From Trinickia fusca (lineage in GTDB: Bacteria > Pseudomonadota > Gammaproteobacteria > Burkholderiales > Burkholderiaceae), in the NCBI RefSeq assembly GCF_003628145.1, contig NZ_RBZV01000004.1:296998-360997 (forward strand): 64,000 nucleotides of DNA, in the 5' to 3' direction. Of the stretch, positions 26,015-34,424 are shown in pieces. The notes under the pieces are model-generated. The model made no database searches. It was not told the DNA's origin and saw only the letters and a list, made by a program, of their open reading frames with translations. Both the position numbers and the translations under genes were made by a program. How positions within the stretch are numbered: position 1 is the first letter of the stretch; each line of letters begins with the position of its first letter.

Positions 26015-27466
26015 ATGGTGTCCGCTTCCTTCTTCCCACACGTTCCGCGCGTCTGGGCCTGCGCGCTCAGCGCCGCTATCCTTGGCGGCTGCGCGGGCTT
26101 CGGCCAAGTGCCCCCGACCAGCGCGGTCAAGCCGGTCGAGACTTACGACGTCGGCGACCGCATTCGCGATGTACAGGGTGGCCCCGACCTGGCCCCACAG
26201 TGGTGGCGCGATTTTCATGATGCGGCGCTCGATCGCCTGGTCGACGATGCACGGGCGAGCGCACCGACGCTGACGGTCGTGCGCGAACGCGTCAACGAAG
26301 CGCTGGCGCGCACCGACGTCGAACGCGCGGCTGGCCGGCCGCAAATCGACGGCTCGTTGTCCGTCACCCCCACGCGCTTTCCCGGCAGCTACAAGATTCC
26401 GCCGCCGGCGGCAGGGCACTGGCAAACCGATACGCAGGTGCTCGCCGGGCTCTCGTTCGATCTCGACCTCGCCGGACGCATCGACGCCACCGTGCGTGCA
26501 GCGAGCCGTCGTGCCGACGAACAGGCAGCGCTCGAACGCGGCGCCTCGCTCGCTTTGGAAACGGCACTCGTCGCCACTTATCTGGAACTCGCGCGCGACT
26601 GGCAGTTGCGGCAGATCGCCGAAGATACGCTCGCGCAGCATCGCGCGTTACTTCGACTGACCGACCAGCGCGTGGCAGCCGGGCTCGATATGCGCATGGC
26701 CTCGCTGCGCGCCGCCGAGCCGATTCCGCTGGCCGAGAGCGAACTCGCCGGCTACGACGCGGACATCGCGGTGCTGCGCGACCGCCTGGCCGTGCTCGCG
26801 GGACGCGGCCCCGGCTATACGGCGACGCTCGTCCCCGCGCCCGCTGTCCTCGACGTGCAAGCGCAGTTGCCGCGGGCGCTACCGGCCGACCTCATCGCAC
26901 GCCGCCCCGACGTGGCTGCCGCCAAAGCCGACGTCGAGGCGAAGACGGCGCAGATCGACGTCGCGCGTGCCGCGTTCTACCCCGACATCGACCTGCTCGC
27001 GTTCGCGGGCTGGCAAAGCCTCGGGCTGCGTGCGCTGCTGAGCGGCAACAGCGCGTCGCTCGGCGTGGGCCCTGCGCTCACGCTGCCGATCTTCGAAGGA
27101 GGACGACTGCGCGCCAATCTTCGCGCGCAGGTGGCCGTCTACAACGAAGCGGTAGCGCAGTACGACGACACGGTCGTGCGTGCGCTCGCCCAGATCAGCG
27201 ACACGCTCGCCACGATCGCGACCCAACGCAAACAGCGGGACTTCACGCACGAAGCGCTGACGCGTGCTCAAAGCAGCTACGACCTCGAGACGCGCCGCTA
27301 CGAACACGGTGTCTCCGGCTATCTCGACGTGCTGCTCGCGCAAAACCGCTTGCATGAAGACCGTGCGGCCTACGCGCAAGCCCAGTCGGCCTTGCTGATC
27401 AGCCACGTTCAATTGATCGGCGCGCTCGGCGGCGCCGTCACCCAAAACGACAAGGACGTCCAATGA
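26015..27466 (+). CDS. Outer-membrane efflux lipoprotein (NodT family)
   Basis: 483 residues. Lipoprotein signal with lipobox LGGC, then two OEP repeats (YLELARDWQLR and ARAAFYPDIDLLAFAGWQ types). It is the TolC-like exit duct of a tripartite pump whose adaptor and MFS transporter genes follow with 4-base overlaps. The ribosome site is weak. Its position directly after the aromatic locus suggests it exports that product (inference). Confidence 0.9.
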   Translation: MVSASFFPHVPRVWACALSAAILGGCAGFGQVPPTSAVKPVETYDVGDRIRDVQGGPDLAPQWWRDFHDAALDRLVDDARASAPTLTVVRERVNEALARTDVERAAGRPQIDGSLSVTPTRFPGSYKIPPPAAGHWQTDTQVLAGLSFDLDLAGRIDATVRAASRRADEQAALERGASLALETALVATYLELARDWQLRQIAEDTLAQHRALLRLTDQRVAAGLDMRMASLRAAEPIPLAESELAGYDADIAVLRDRLAVLAGRGPGYTATLVPAPAVLDVQAQLPRALPADLIARRPDVAAAKADVEAKTAQIDVARAAFYPDIDLLAFAGWQSLGLRALLSGNSASLGVGPALTLPIFEGGRLRANLRAQVAVYNEAVAQYDDTVVRALAQISDTLATIATQRKQRDFTHEALTRAQSSYDLETRRYEHGVSGYLDVLLAQNRLHEDRAAYAQAQSALLISHVQLIGALGGAVTQNDKDVQ

Positions 27467-28719
27467 GTCAGCCCACCCCTTCCCAAGCCGCGCCGACGAC
27501 CGATCAAGCACAGGCGTCGCACGCATCGTTCGCTGCGCGACGACGCCGCTATTTCCGTGCATTCGGCGTCGCGCTCGTGCTGATCGCCGCAGTCGTCACC
27601 GTCTGGTGGTGGCTCGAATCGCGCAACGTCGAGAGCACCGACGACGCCTACGTCGCCGGCGATGTCGTGCAGATCTCTCCGCGCGTGGCGGGCACCGCCG
27701 TGGCCGTGCTCGCGCAAAACACCGATTGGGTCGAATCGGGCACTCCGCTCGTCGAAATCGACAAGACCGACATGCGCGTGGCACTTGATGCGGCTGTCAA
27801 TGCGCTCGCGCATTCGGTCCGCGACTATCGCTCGGCCAACGCCGACGCTTCGCGCGAGCTTGCGCAAATCCGGTTGCGCGAGTCGGACCTCGCACGTGCG
27901 CAAGACGACTTGCAGCGGCGCCTGGCCGTGGCGGCCGACGGCGGGGTCGCCAAAGAAGAGATTCGTCACGCCCACGATGCGGTCGCCGCCGCGCAAGCAG
28001 CGCTCGATGCGCAGCGCGCCGCCTATCGCGCGAGCCTCGCGCACGTCGACGGCACGACGATCGATTCGAGCCCGCTGGTCAAGGCCGCCGCCACCCAGGT
28101 CCGCAGTGCGGCACTTGCGTTGTCGCGCACCGACGTGCGCGCGCCGATCGCGGGCCGCGTCACGCGCCGACTCGTGCAAGTCGGCCAGCATGTTGCGCCG
28201 GGCACGCCTGTCATGGAGCTCGTGCCGCTCGATCGCGTGTGGGTCGATGCGAACTTCAAGGAGTCCCAACTGCGACGCATGCGCCCCGGGCAGCCCGTCG
28301 AGTTGCGCGCCGATCTGTACGGCGACGACGTCGTCTATCACGGCACCATCGAAGGCTTCGAGGCCGGCACGGGTGCCGCGTTCGCCGCCCTCCCCGCGCA
28401 GAACGCCACGGGCAACTGGATCAAGGTCGTGCAGCGCGTGCCCGTGCGCATCGCGCTCGATGCGCGCGAGCTGCGCGCTCATCCGCTGCTGATCGGCCTG
28501 TCGATGACGGCGACGGTGCGGATGACGGGCGTTGCGCGACCCGGCGAGGTGATGGCGACGACGATGGCGATGCCCCCCCTCTCCGAGCACACCGCTCGCA
28601 CGCCCGATACGACGACCGTCTACGACGACGAGGCGCATGTCGGCGACGCGCTCGTCGCCCGCACGATCCGCGCTAATAGCGGCATCGGTATCGGTATCGA
28701 CGAGAAAGCTGCACCATGA
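27463..28719 (+). CDS. EmrA-type membrane fusion protein (HlyD family)
   Basis: 418 residues: one N-terminal membrane anchor (about residues 29-48), STDDAYVAGDVVQISPRVAG opening the lipoyl half-motif, a coiled-coil hairpin (about 110-200), the second half-motif (VRAPIAGRVTRRLVQVGQHV) and a beta-barrel domain with VWVDANFKESQL. It bridges the MFS pump and the outer-membrane factor. Coupled on both sides by ATGA overlaps. Confidence 0.93.
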   Translation: MSQPTPSQAAPTTDQAQASHASFAARRRRYFRAFGVALVLIAAVVTVWWWLESRNVESTDDAYVAGDVVQISPRVAGTAVAVLAQNTDWVESGTPLVEIDKTDMRVALDAAVNALAHSVRDYRSANADASRELAQIRLRESDLARAQDDLQRRLAVAADGGVAKEEIRHAHDAVAAAQAALDAQRAAYRASLAHVDGTTIDSSPLVKAAATQVRSAALALSRTDVRAPIAGRVTRRLVQVGQHVAPGTPVMELVPLDRVWVDANFKESQLRRMRPGQPVELRADLYGDDVVYHGTIEGFEAGTGAAFAALPAQNATGNWIKVVQRVPVRIALDARELRAHPLLIGLSMTATVRMTGVARPGEVMATTMAMPPLSEHTARTPDTTTVYDDEAHVGDALVARTIRANSGIGIGIDEKAAP

Positions 28720-30266
28720 AAGCCCTATCGTTTCTGCGCCGTGGCCCTACGTCGCCACTCGAACCGCTGCACGGTGCGGCGCTGATCCCGATCGCCATGG
28801 CGATCAGCATCGCGAACTTCATGCAGACGCTCGACCTCACGATCGCCAACGTCGCCGTGCCGACGATCTCGGGCGACCTCGGCGTATCGCCCGACATGGG
28901 CACGTGGATGCTCACGTGTTTCGCCACACCGCTCGCGATCACGCTGCCGCTGACGGGCTGGCTCGCGCAGCGTTTCGGACAGGTACGGCTCTTTTGCGTG
29001 TCGTTGGCGCTGTTCATCCTGACGTCCGCGCTGTGCGGTGTCGCGCCGAACTTCGAGACGCTGCTCTTGTTTCGCGCGCTGCAAGGCGCGGTGTCGGGGC
29101 CGTTGACGGCGTTGTCGCAAGCGTTGCTCATCGCCGTGTTTCCGGCCGCCCGCCGCAATGTCGCGCTCGCGGTCTGGCAGACGACGACATTCGTCGCGCC
29201 GGTGCTGGGGCCGATCGCGGGCGGCTGGATCACCGACAACATCTCGTGGCCGTGGATCTTCTACATCAACGTGCCGACCGGCATCGCCGTGCTGCTGATC
29301 CTGACACGCGGCCTGGCCGGACGCGACAACCCGACGCGCAGGCTGCCCGTCGACGCCGTCGGCCTCGTGCTGCTCGCCCTGACCTTCGGCTCGCTGCAAT
29401 TGATCTTCGACCGCGGGCAGACACTGGACTGGTTCAGTGCCACGCCCATCCGTGTGCTGGCCGTGATTTGCGCAATCAGCTTCATCGCGCTCGTGATGTG
29501 GGAGTTGACCGACGAACATCCGATCGTCGATTTGCGGCTCTTTGCCGATCGCAACTTTCTCGCGGGCACCGTCGCCGTGACGGTCGGCTTCGGCGCGTAT
29601 TACGGGGCACTCGTGCTCGTGCCGCTGTGGCTGCAGACGGAGCAGGGATACACCGCGACGTGGGCCGGCATCGCCACGGCGCCACTGGGCATCGCCGGCA
29701 TTCTCATCGCGCCGGTGATCGGCCGTATTCAGCATCGCGTCGATCCACGCTGGTTCGCGACGGCCGCGCTGGTCGGCTGGGGCGCGGCATCGTTCTGGCG
29801 GACAGGCTTCAATACCGAGGTGACGATCGACGAAATTGGCTGGAATTCACTGCTGATGGGCGCGGCAACCGCCCTCTTCGTCACGCCGCTGGTATCGCTG
29901 TCGATCGCGGCGCTGCCGCGCGAACGTTTGCCCGCGGCATCGGGTCTGCAAAATGCGCTGCGCCGCATCGGTACGAGCACGGCGACCGCGCTGGCGCCGA
30001 CGTATTTCGAACGCCGCTCGCGTGTGCACAGCACCTATCTGATCGAGCGCATCACGCCATTCAATCGTTCGTTCTCCGAATGGTTCGACACGTTGCGGCA
30101 TGCGGGGATGAGCACGGATGGCGCGCTGGCCTCGATCGCGCGAGCGGTCGACGTTCAGGCGCACATGCTCGCGCTCAACGACTTCTCGGCGGGATGCACG
30201 GTGCTGTTCGCGGCGACGCTGGCGGTGGTCTGGGCGACACGGTATCGGCGGGCGGAGAGAGGGTGA
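28716..30266 (+). CDS. EmrB-type DHA2 family MFS drug transporter
   Basis: 516 residues with 14 predicted membrane segments. The DHA2/EmrB signatures are FMQTLDLTIANVAVPTISGDLG in the first helix region and LGPIAGGWITDNISWPWIFYINVP around helix 5. It is a proton-driven exporter working with the adjacent adaptor and outer-membrane factor. No MarR-type repressor gene, common for emr operons, is found nearby. Confidence 0.93.
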   Translation: MKALSFLRRGPTSPLEPLHGAALIPIAMAISIANFMQTLDLTIANVAVPTISGDLGVSPDMGTWMLTCFATPLAITLPLTGWLAQRFGQVRLFCVSLALFILTSALCGVAPNFETLLLFRALQGAVSGPLTALSQALLIAVFPAARRNVALAVWQTTTFVAPVLGPIAGGWITDNISWPWIFYINVPTGIAVLLILTRGLAGRDNPTRRLPVDAVGLVLLALTFGSLQLIFDRGQTLDWFSATPIRVLAVICAISFIALVMWELTDEHPIVDLRLFADRNFLAGTVAVTVGFGAYYGALVLVPLWLQTEQGYTATWAGIATAPLGIAGILIAPVIGRIQHRVDPRWFATAALVGWGAASFWRTGFNTEVTIDEIGWNSLLMGAATALFVTPLVSLSIAALPRERLPAASGLQNALRRIGTSTATALAPTYFERRSRVHSTYLIERITPFNRSFSEWFDTLRHAGMSTDGALASIARAVDVQAHMLALNDFSAGCTVLFAATLAVVWATRYRRAERG

Positions 30267-30270
30267 GGGG
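30219..30270. repeat. Direct-repeat copy 1 (EmrB 3' end)
   Basis: This 3' end of the EmrB gene is repeated imperfectly at 31147-31198. By eye 33 of the first 44 positions match, including an 11-base identical run (CGGTATCGGCG). The encoded ends are alike: W-A-T-R-Y-R-R-A here and W-T-M-R-Y-R-R-A in the second copy. Confidence 0.5.
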
Positions 30271-30271
30271 T

Positions 30272-30295
30272 GTGCCTACGACACGTCGCAGGCAC
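30272..30295. terminator. Hairpin between efflux operon and M91 gene
   Basis: GTGCCTACGAC-AC-GTCGCAGGCAC: 11-base arms with a single mismatch, between the convergent EmrB and M91 protease genes. A likely terminator stem for both, although no T-run follows directly. Confidence 0.45.
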
Positions 30296-30311
30296 AGAGT
30301 GCCGCAAGGCC

Positions 30312-31049
30312 TCAGCCTCTATTGTTTCTTTGTGCCTCAAGCCTGGCTCGCAAGCGCGCCGGCATCGGTCTGCTGGGCGCCTCGTTGGCGACCTGAAGCA
30401 AAGCCTCTCCCTGATCCTGACGGCGGTGAGCACGATATTGCTCATTGGTCATTCTGTGCGGCAGATCGTCATGCACGGCGAAATGCGAATTTCGCTCGTT
30501 TAGGCCCAGCTCCGTTCTTGCGGCGTTTTCGGAAGGCGCCGGGTCAGCTGGGTGCGTGGCAGACGGGTCTGTGCCCGTAATCGTGTACTCTTCCTCGGCG
30601 TTGCTCCAGCCGGGATGGGTGCCATCGGCCTGCTTGCGGCGCGCGTATTCGGCAGGCGCCTCCATATGATGCAACTTATGCAGCGCCTCGTGAGTGAACG
30701 TGGCGTGATGCTCCGCCTCCGACGGGAAGCTGCTCTTGTCGCGCAAATTGATCACGCCTTCGAACTCATTTTCGCCGCCCTGATAGACAGGAGGCTGCGA
30801 CGGGTCATTGCTCAGCCGTGAGTTGACGATGCGCGGATCCTGGAGCAATCCCCGTCCGACCGCGTTGCTCTCCAGAGCCGTTTTGAACCGCGCTTGGCGC
30901 ATCTTGTAGGCCTCGTTCCGTACGAGCCCTGCTAAGCCCGGCGAAACGGCGAGCCTCCTGCTCTGAACGCTAGGTTGATTGCTTGAGGCGTGCTCCGACG
31001 GCGCGTCGGTAGCCTCGGCGGAACCGGTCGCCGAAACGTTGTTCATCAT
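30312..31049 (-). CDS. Probable M91-family zinc metalloprotease (NleD/XopG-like effector)
   Basis: 245 residues. The zinc motif HEALH (120-124) is followed by KLHHMEA and, 25 residues on, WSNAEEEYTITG (148-159). This order, together with VYQGGENEFEGVINLRD and the length of about 230-245 residues, resembles the NleD/HopH1/XopG group of type III secreted proteases that cut host MAP kinases. The first 35 residues are rich in Ser, Ala, Thr and Asn and lack a Sec signal, as in type III signals. No plant-inducible (TTCG-N16-TTCG) box was found upstream, and no secretion genes are in the window. Family call from motifs only; host role is inference. Confidence 0.65.
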   Translation of the reverse strand: MMNNVSATGSAEATDAPSEHASSNQPSVQSRRLAVSPGLAGLVRNEAYKMRQARFKTALESNAVGRGLLQDPRIVNSRLSNDPSQPPVYQGGENEFEGVINLRDKSSFPSEAEHHATFTHEALHKLHHMEAPAEYARRKQADGTHPGWSNAEEEYTITGTDPSATHPADPAPSENAARTELGLNERNSHFAVHDDLPHRMTNEQYRAHRRQDQGEALLQVANEAPSRPMPARLRARLEAQRNNRG

Positions 31050-31146
31050 GGTGAATTCTCACGACATACACGGAACGGCCATTACAAATATTTCCTTGAG
31101 GCTCGATCCTGCGCCATCAGAAGTTGAGACCTGAAATACGAAGCCG

Positions 31147-31198
31147 CTGGTGATGGCGTGGACGATGCGGTATCGGCGAGCGGGGAAGGGTCGAGGGT
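31147..31198. repeat. Direct-repeat copy 2 (decayed EmrB-like 3' end)
   Basis: Imperfect copy of 30219-30270 without a supporting open gene. The two copies bracket the M91 protease gene, as expected if that gene arrived by insertion next to the efflux gene's 3' end. The rest of 31050-31197 shows no gene. Confidence 0.45.
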
Positions 31199-32325
31199 CA
31201 GGCTTGAGACGAATCGTTGAGCTCGTAACTGGTGCTGCGCCCGCCGGCTGCGGACTTGCGCAGCACATCATGGGCGATCAGCTCGCTGATGTCGCGCAGC
31301 GCCGTATCCGCCGAACATTTGGCAATCGCTGCCCACTTGCTGCTGGTCAGCTTCCCGTCGAAACCGTCGAGCAGGCGATTCACCAATTTCACTTGCCGCG
31401 CGTTCATCGGTGTATGGGCGAACCGCCGCCAAAAACGCGCCTTCGTCAGCACTGCATCGAGCGAACGTTGCGCCTGATCGACGGCGCCATGGAGCGTCGT
31501 CAGAAACCAGCTAAGCCAGGGCGTCACGTCCAGCGTCGACTTTTGGGTTCGCTCGAGGATGTCGTAATACGCCTTGCGCTCGCGCTGGATCTGAGCCGAA
31601 AGGCTGTAGAAGCGTTGTGACGCGCCATCTGCGCGCGCCAGCAGCAAGTCGCCGATCGCACGGGCAATGCGTCCATTGCCATCGTCGAACGGATGCAGCG
31701 TGACGAACCATAAATGACCGAGGGCAGCTTTGATGAGGGGTGGCTCGGGCGTCTCTGCATCGAGCCAGTCGAGCAGGCGCGCCATCTCGGCTTCGAGGCG
31801 GTCAGCTGGCGGCGCTTCGAAATGCACGCGTTGGCGACCGATTGGCCCCGAAACTACTTGCATCGGCCCACGAGCGTCATCCCGCCACGCGGCAACCGTA
31901 ATTCTGGACATACCCGAGTAACCGGTGGGGAACAACGCCGCGTGCCAACCGAAGAGCCGCTCCTTCGATAGCGGGGCATGGTAGTTCTCCGCGGCATCCA
32001 GCACCATCTCGACCACACCGTCGACATGCCGATCAACGGGGGCGAGCGCACCGATGTCGACACCGAGGCGACGTGCAATGGATGAGCGCACGGACTCGAC
32101 GTTCAGATGCTCGCCCTCGATCTCACTAGTCTTGACCACGTCTTCGGTCAAAGCAGCAAGACTGGCCTCGCTACGCAGCGTCATGCCGACATCGGCCAAG
32201 CGCCCGAGCAAGAGCCCCTGGGCGCGGCTGACCTCGGCCATCGGCGCAGCCAGTGCGGCCAAGTCGTAGCGCCAGTTCGGCCAATCATCGGCCTGCCAGA
32301 TGTAGGTGTAATCTCCGCTTTCCAT
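31198..32325 (-). CDS. Fic family protein with DUF4172 and winged-helix domain
   Basis: 375 residues. The N-terminal DUF4172-type segment (YIWQADDWPNWRYD) is followed by an inhibitory motif TSEIEGE (T66-E70-G71), the complete Fic motif HPFDDGNGRIAR (about 211-222) and a C-terminal winged helix (about 324-375; TSSKWAAIAKCSADTALRDI). It is a likely self-regulated protein AMPylator or related transferase. The ATG at 32325 is preferred over the upstream frame to 32373 because it begins the conserved domain and lies inside the operator array. The HTH may bind those repeats for autorepression (inference). Confidence 0.87.
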   Translation of the reverse strand: MESGDYTYIWQADDWPNWRYDLAALAAPMAEVSRAQGLLLGRLADVGMTLRSEASLAALTEDVVKTSEIEGEHLNVESVRSSIARRLGVDIGALAPVDRHVDGVVEMVLDAAENYHAPLSKERLFGWHAALFPTGYSGMSRITVAAWRDDARGPMQVVSGPIGRQRVHFEAPPADRLEAEMARLLDWLDAETPEPPLIKAALGHLWFVTLHPFDDGNGRIARAIGDLLLARADGASQRFYSLSAQIQRERKAYYDILERTQKSTLDVTPWLSWFLTTLHGAVDQAQRSLDAVLTKARFWRRFAHTPMNARQVKLVNRLLDGFDGKLTSSKWAAIAKCSADTALRDISELIAHDVLRKSAAGGRSTSYELNDSSQA

Positions 32326-32406
32326 GCGGAGATTATGACCGCCATTCTCCGCATCGGCAACCAATCTCCGCATTTCTTGCGGAGATTAGCGCGACGATTC
32401 TCCGCG
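32311..32406. promoter_or_regulatory. Array of (A)TCTCCGC half-sites over the fic start
   Basis: Six half-sites in 96 bases. One inverted pair ATCTCCGC-N7-GCGGAGAT (32311-32333) spans the start codon, one perfect pair AATCTCCGCA-N5-TGCGGAGATT lies at 32363-32387, and single sites lie at 32344-32353 and 32397-32406. The spacing and symmetry point to cooperative binding of a repressor. Confidence 0.65.
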
Positions 32407-32531
32407 TAGCATCAGCCTCGAAAGCTCGCTCGCACCGCCCACGCGCCATGACGATTCGTGAGATATTCCGCATCGCCGATCACTGGCATTTCGCAATTTC
32501 AACAACAACGATAGAAACTGGAGATCCCCCA

Positions 32532-33155
32532 ATGCGAATCGGAATCATCGGTGCAGGCAATATCGGAACGGCGCTGGTCAAGCGCCTGGCCCCTCACGGA
32601 CATGAGTTGATGTTGAGCTTCCACCGCGATCGCGCGGCGCTATCGGAATTGGCGTCTTCGCTAGGCGTGGCGTCCGGTACGCCGGCCGAAGCCGTGGAGT
32701 TTGCCGAGGTGGTGGTGCTCGCGGTGCCTTGGGGCGTGGTCCCCGATGCCCTGAAGGAGGCGGGACGCTTCGACGGCAAGATCCTGTGGGATTGCACCAA
32801 TGCGCTGAAATCGGACATGAGCGGCCTGGAAGTCGGAACGACGACGTCGGCCGGAGAACTAGTCGCGCAATGGGCCAGCGATGCCCGAGTCGTCAAAGGC
32901 GTGCCGCCTTTCGCGCAGTTGCTGCACTCCGACGATCCGACCATTGGCGGGCAACCCCCGAGCGTTTTCGTCGCGGGTGCGGACGCTCAAGCAAAGGCAG
33001 CGGTTGCCCAGCTCATGAGCGAACTGCCGGCCACGGTCACGGATGCGGGTCCGCTCGAAGCGTCGCGCTTCATCGAGCCTGCGATGATGCTGGTGGTGCA
33101 TATGGCCTACAGGCAAGGGCATGGGCCTCGGATCGCGATGCAGTTGATGCGCTGA
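32532..33155 (+). CDS. NADP-binding F420-dependent-reductase-like oxidoreductase
   Basis: 207 residues. The N-terminal Rossmann fold GIIGAGNIGTALVKRLAPHGHE and the VVLAVPWGVVPDAL segment match the F420-dependent NADP reductase/DUF-type dinucleotide-binding family. The F420 partner is unlikely in this lineage, so the hydride acceptor is unknown. GGAG lies upstream of the ATG. Upstream residues of the open frame to 32253 are not family-like. It stands alone between the Fic operator array and a quinone reductase gene. Confidence 0.8.
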   Translation: MRIGIIGAGNIGTALVKRLAPHGHELMLSFHRDRAALSELASSLGVASGTPAEAVEFAEVVVLAVPWGVVPDALKEAGRFDGKILWDCTNALKSDMSGLEVGTTTSAGELVAQWASDARVVKGVPPFAQLLHSDDPTIGGQPPSVFVAGADAQAKAAVAQLMSELPATVTDAGPLEASRFIEPAMMLVVHMAYRQGHGPRIAMQLMR

Positions 33156-33239
33156 TCCAGCTGGTCGTTCTGCTTATCGTCGCTGGGAGGTCGAGCCCTG
33201 CCAGCGACGAGCTTGAACGCTTCAGTTTCGGTTTCGACT

Positions 33240-34259
33240 TCAGTTATCGGCGACCAACACAATCTTGCCGATGTGCCGCGACGAATCGATCAATTCGTGT
33301 GCAAGCCGCGCCTCACCGAGCGGAAAGGTTCGGCAGATCAGCGGCTTGACCGCTCCCGCCTCAAAAAGCGGCCACACGTGTTGCTGTAGATCGCGAATGA
33401 TGCTCGCCTTGTCCTCGTAGCTGCGCGGACGCAGCGTCGATCCGATATGGGTGAGCTGCTTGTGCATCAGCGGCCAGATATTGAAGTCCTTCGCTGCCCC
33501 TTTCAACGCACTGACCTGGACAATGCGCCCGTTCATCGCCGCCGCCTCGAAGTTGCGGGCGAGGTAGTCGCCGGCAATGATGTCGAGAATCACGTCGATG
33601 CCTTGACCGTCGGTGAATCGCTTCACTTCTTCGACAAAATCGGCCTCCCGGTGATTGATCGAAAGGTCGGCGCCGAGTCGCAGGCTTGCCTCGCGGTGTG
33701 CTTCGGAACCCGCTGTCGTGATGATCTTCGACGCACCGAACGCCTTGGCAAGCATCGTGGCCGTGGTGCCGATGCCCGAAGCCCCGCCGTGGATCAGTAC
33801 CGATTCGCCCGCTTTGAATCCGCCGCGCCGGAAAAGATTCAGCCATACCGTCATGAACGTCTCGGGCATCGCGGCTGCTTCGACCACGCTGAGCCCTTTG
33901 GGGATCGGCATCGTCGCGTTTTCATGCGCCACGGCGAACTCGGCATAGCCGCCCCCAGTGACGAGCGCACATACGAGGTCACCCACCTGAAAACGCGTCA
34001 CACCGCTACCGACGGCGACCACCTCGCCCGCCACTTCGAGCCCAGGAATGTCCGATGCGCCCGGCGGCGGCGCGTAGAACCCCTTGCGCTGTAGGACATC
34101 GGGGCCATTTACACCCGCCGCGAGCATACGAATCAGAATCTCACCCGCCTCTGGACGCGGCACGGCGCGCGTCACTGGCGCCAGCACTTCCGGCCCACCC
34201 GGCTCGCGGATTTCAATCGCCATCATCGTCGACGGCAAGGTTTCGTTAGTCGTGAGCAT
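33240..34259 (-). CDS. PIG3-type NAD(P)H:quinone oxidoreductase
   Basis: 339-residue zinc-independent medium-chain dehydrogenase/reductase. The N-terminal GroES-like domain has AGVNGPDVLQRKGFYAPPPGASDIPG, typical of the PIG3 (TP53I3) group, and the NADP site is IHGGASGIGTTATMLAKAFG. It reduces quinones in the cytoplasm. AGGAG lies 5 bases before the ATG at 34259. It is divergent from a LysR gene that probably controls it. Confidence 0.9.
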   Translation of the reverse strand: MLTTNETLPSTMMAIEIREPGGPEVLAPVTRAVPRPEAGEILIRMLAAGVNGPDVLQRKGFYAPPPGASDIPGLEVAGEVVAVGSGVTRFQVGDLVCALVTGGGYAEFAVAHENATMPIPKGLSVVEAAAMPETFMTVWLNLFRRGGFKAGESVLIHGGASGIGTTATMLAKAFGASKIITTAGSEAHREASLRLGADLSINHREADFVEEVKRFTDGQGIDVILDIIAGDYLARNFEAAAMNGRIVQVSALKGAAKDFNIWPLMHKQLTHIGSTLRPRSYEDKASIIRDLQQHVWPLFEAGAVKPLICRTFPLGEARLAHELIDSSRHIGKIVLVADN

Positions 34260-34367
34260 GGAATCTCCTATACGAATAAGCGGCGTTTGGGGTCGAGGCG
34301 GAGCAGTCGCTCAGCACCACGATGCGAATACATGGCTGTCAGTATAGGTCCGCAAGCCGATGAATTT

Positions 34368-34408
34368 GTGATGCAATATGGCCATGGAGCGATGCAATTT
34401 TGCATCAC
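34368..34408. promoter_or_regulatory. LysR operator in the divergent promoter
   Basis: Three related half-sites: GTGATGCAA (34368-34376) and the perfect palindrome GATGCAA-TT-TTGCATC (34391-34406), whose right arm extended to TTGCATCAC mirrors the first site. They lie between the PIG3 gene and the GTG start of the LysR gene, as expected for LysR autoregulation and target control. Confidence 0.6.
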
Positions 34409-34424
34409 TATCGGAGACGTGATC

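Noticed and set aside
28637-30580. 647-codon frame overlapping the EmrB gene
   Set aside because: Arg/His-rich composition typical of a shifted frame over a GC-rich gene.
31050-31200. Plant-inducible (PIP/hrpII) box before the M91 gene
   Set aside because: Only one CGAA element occurs, with no partner at 15-16 bases.
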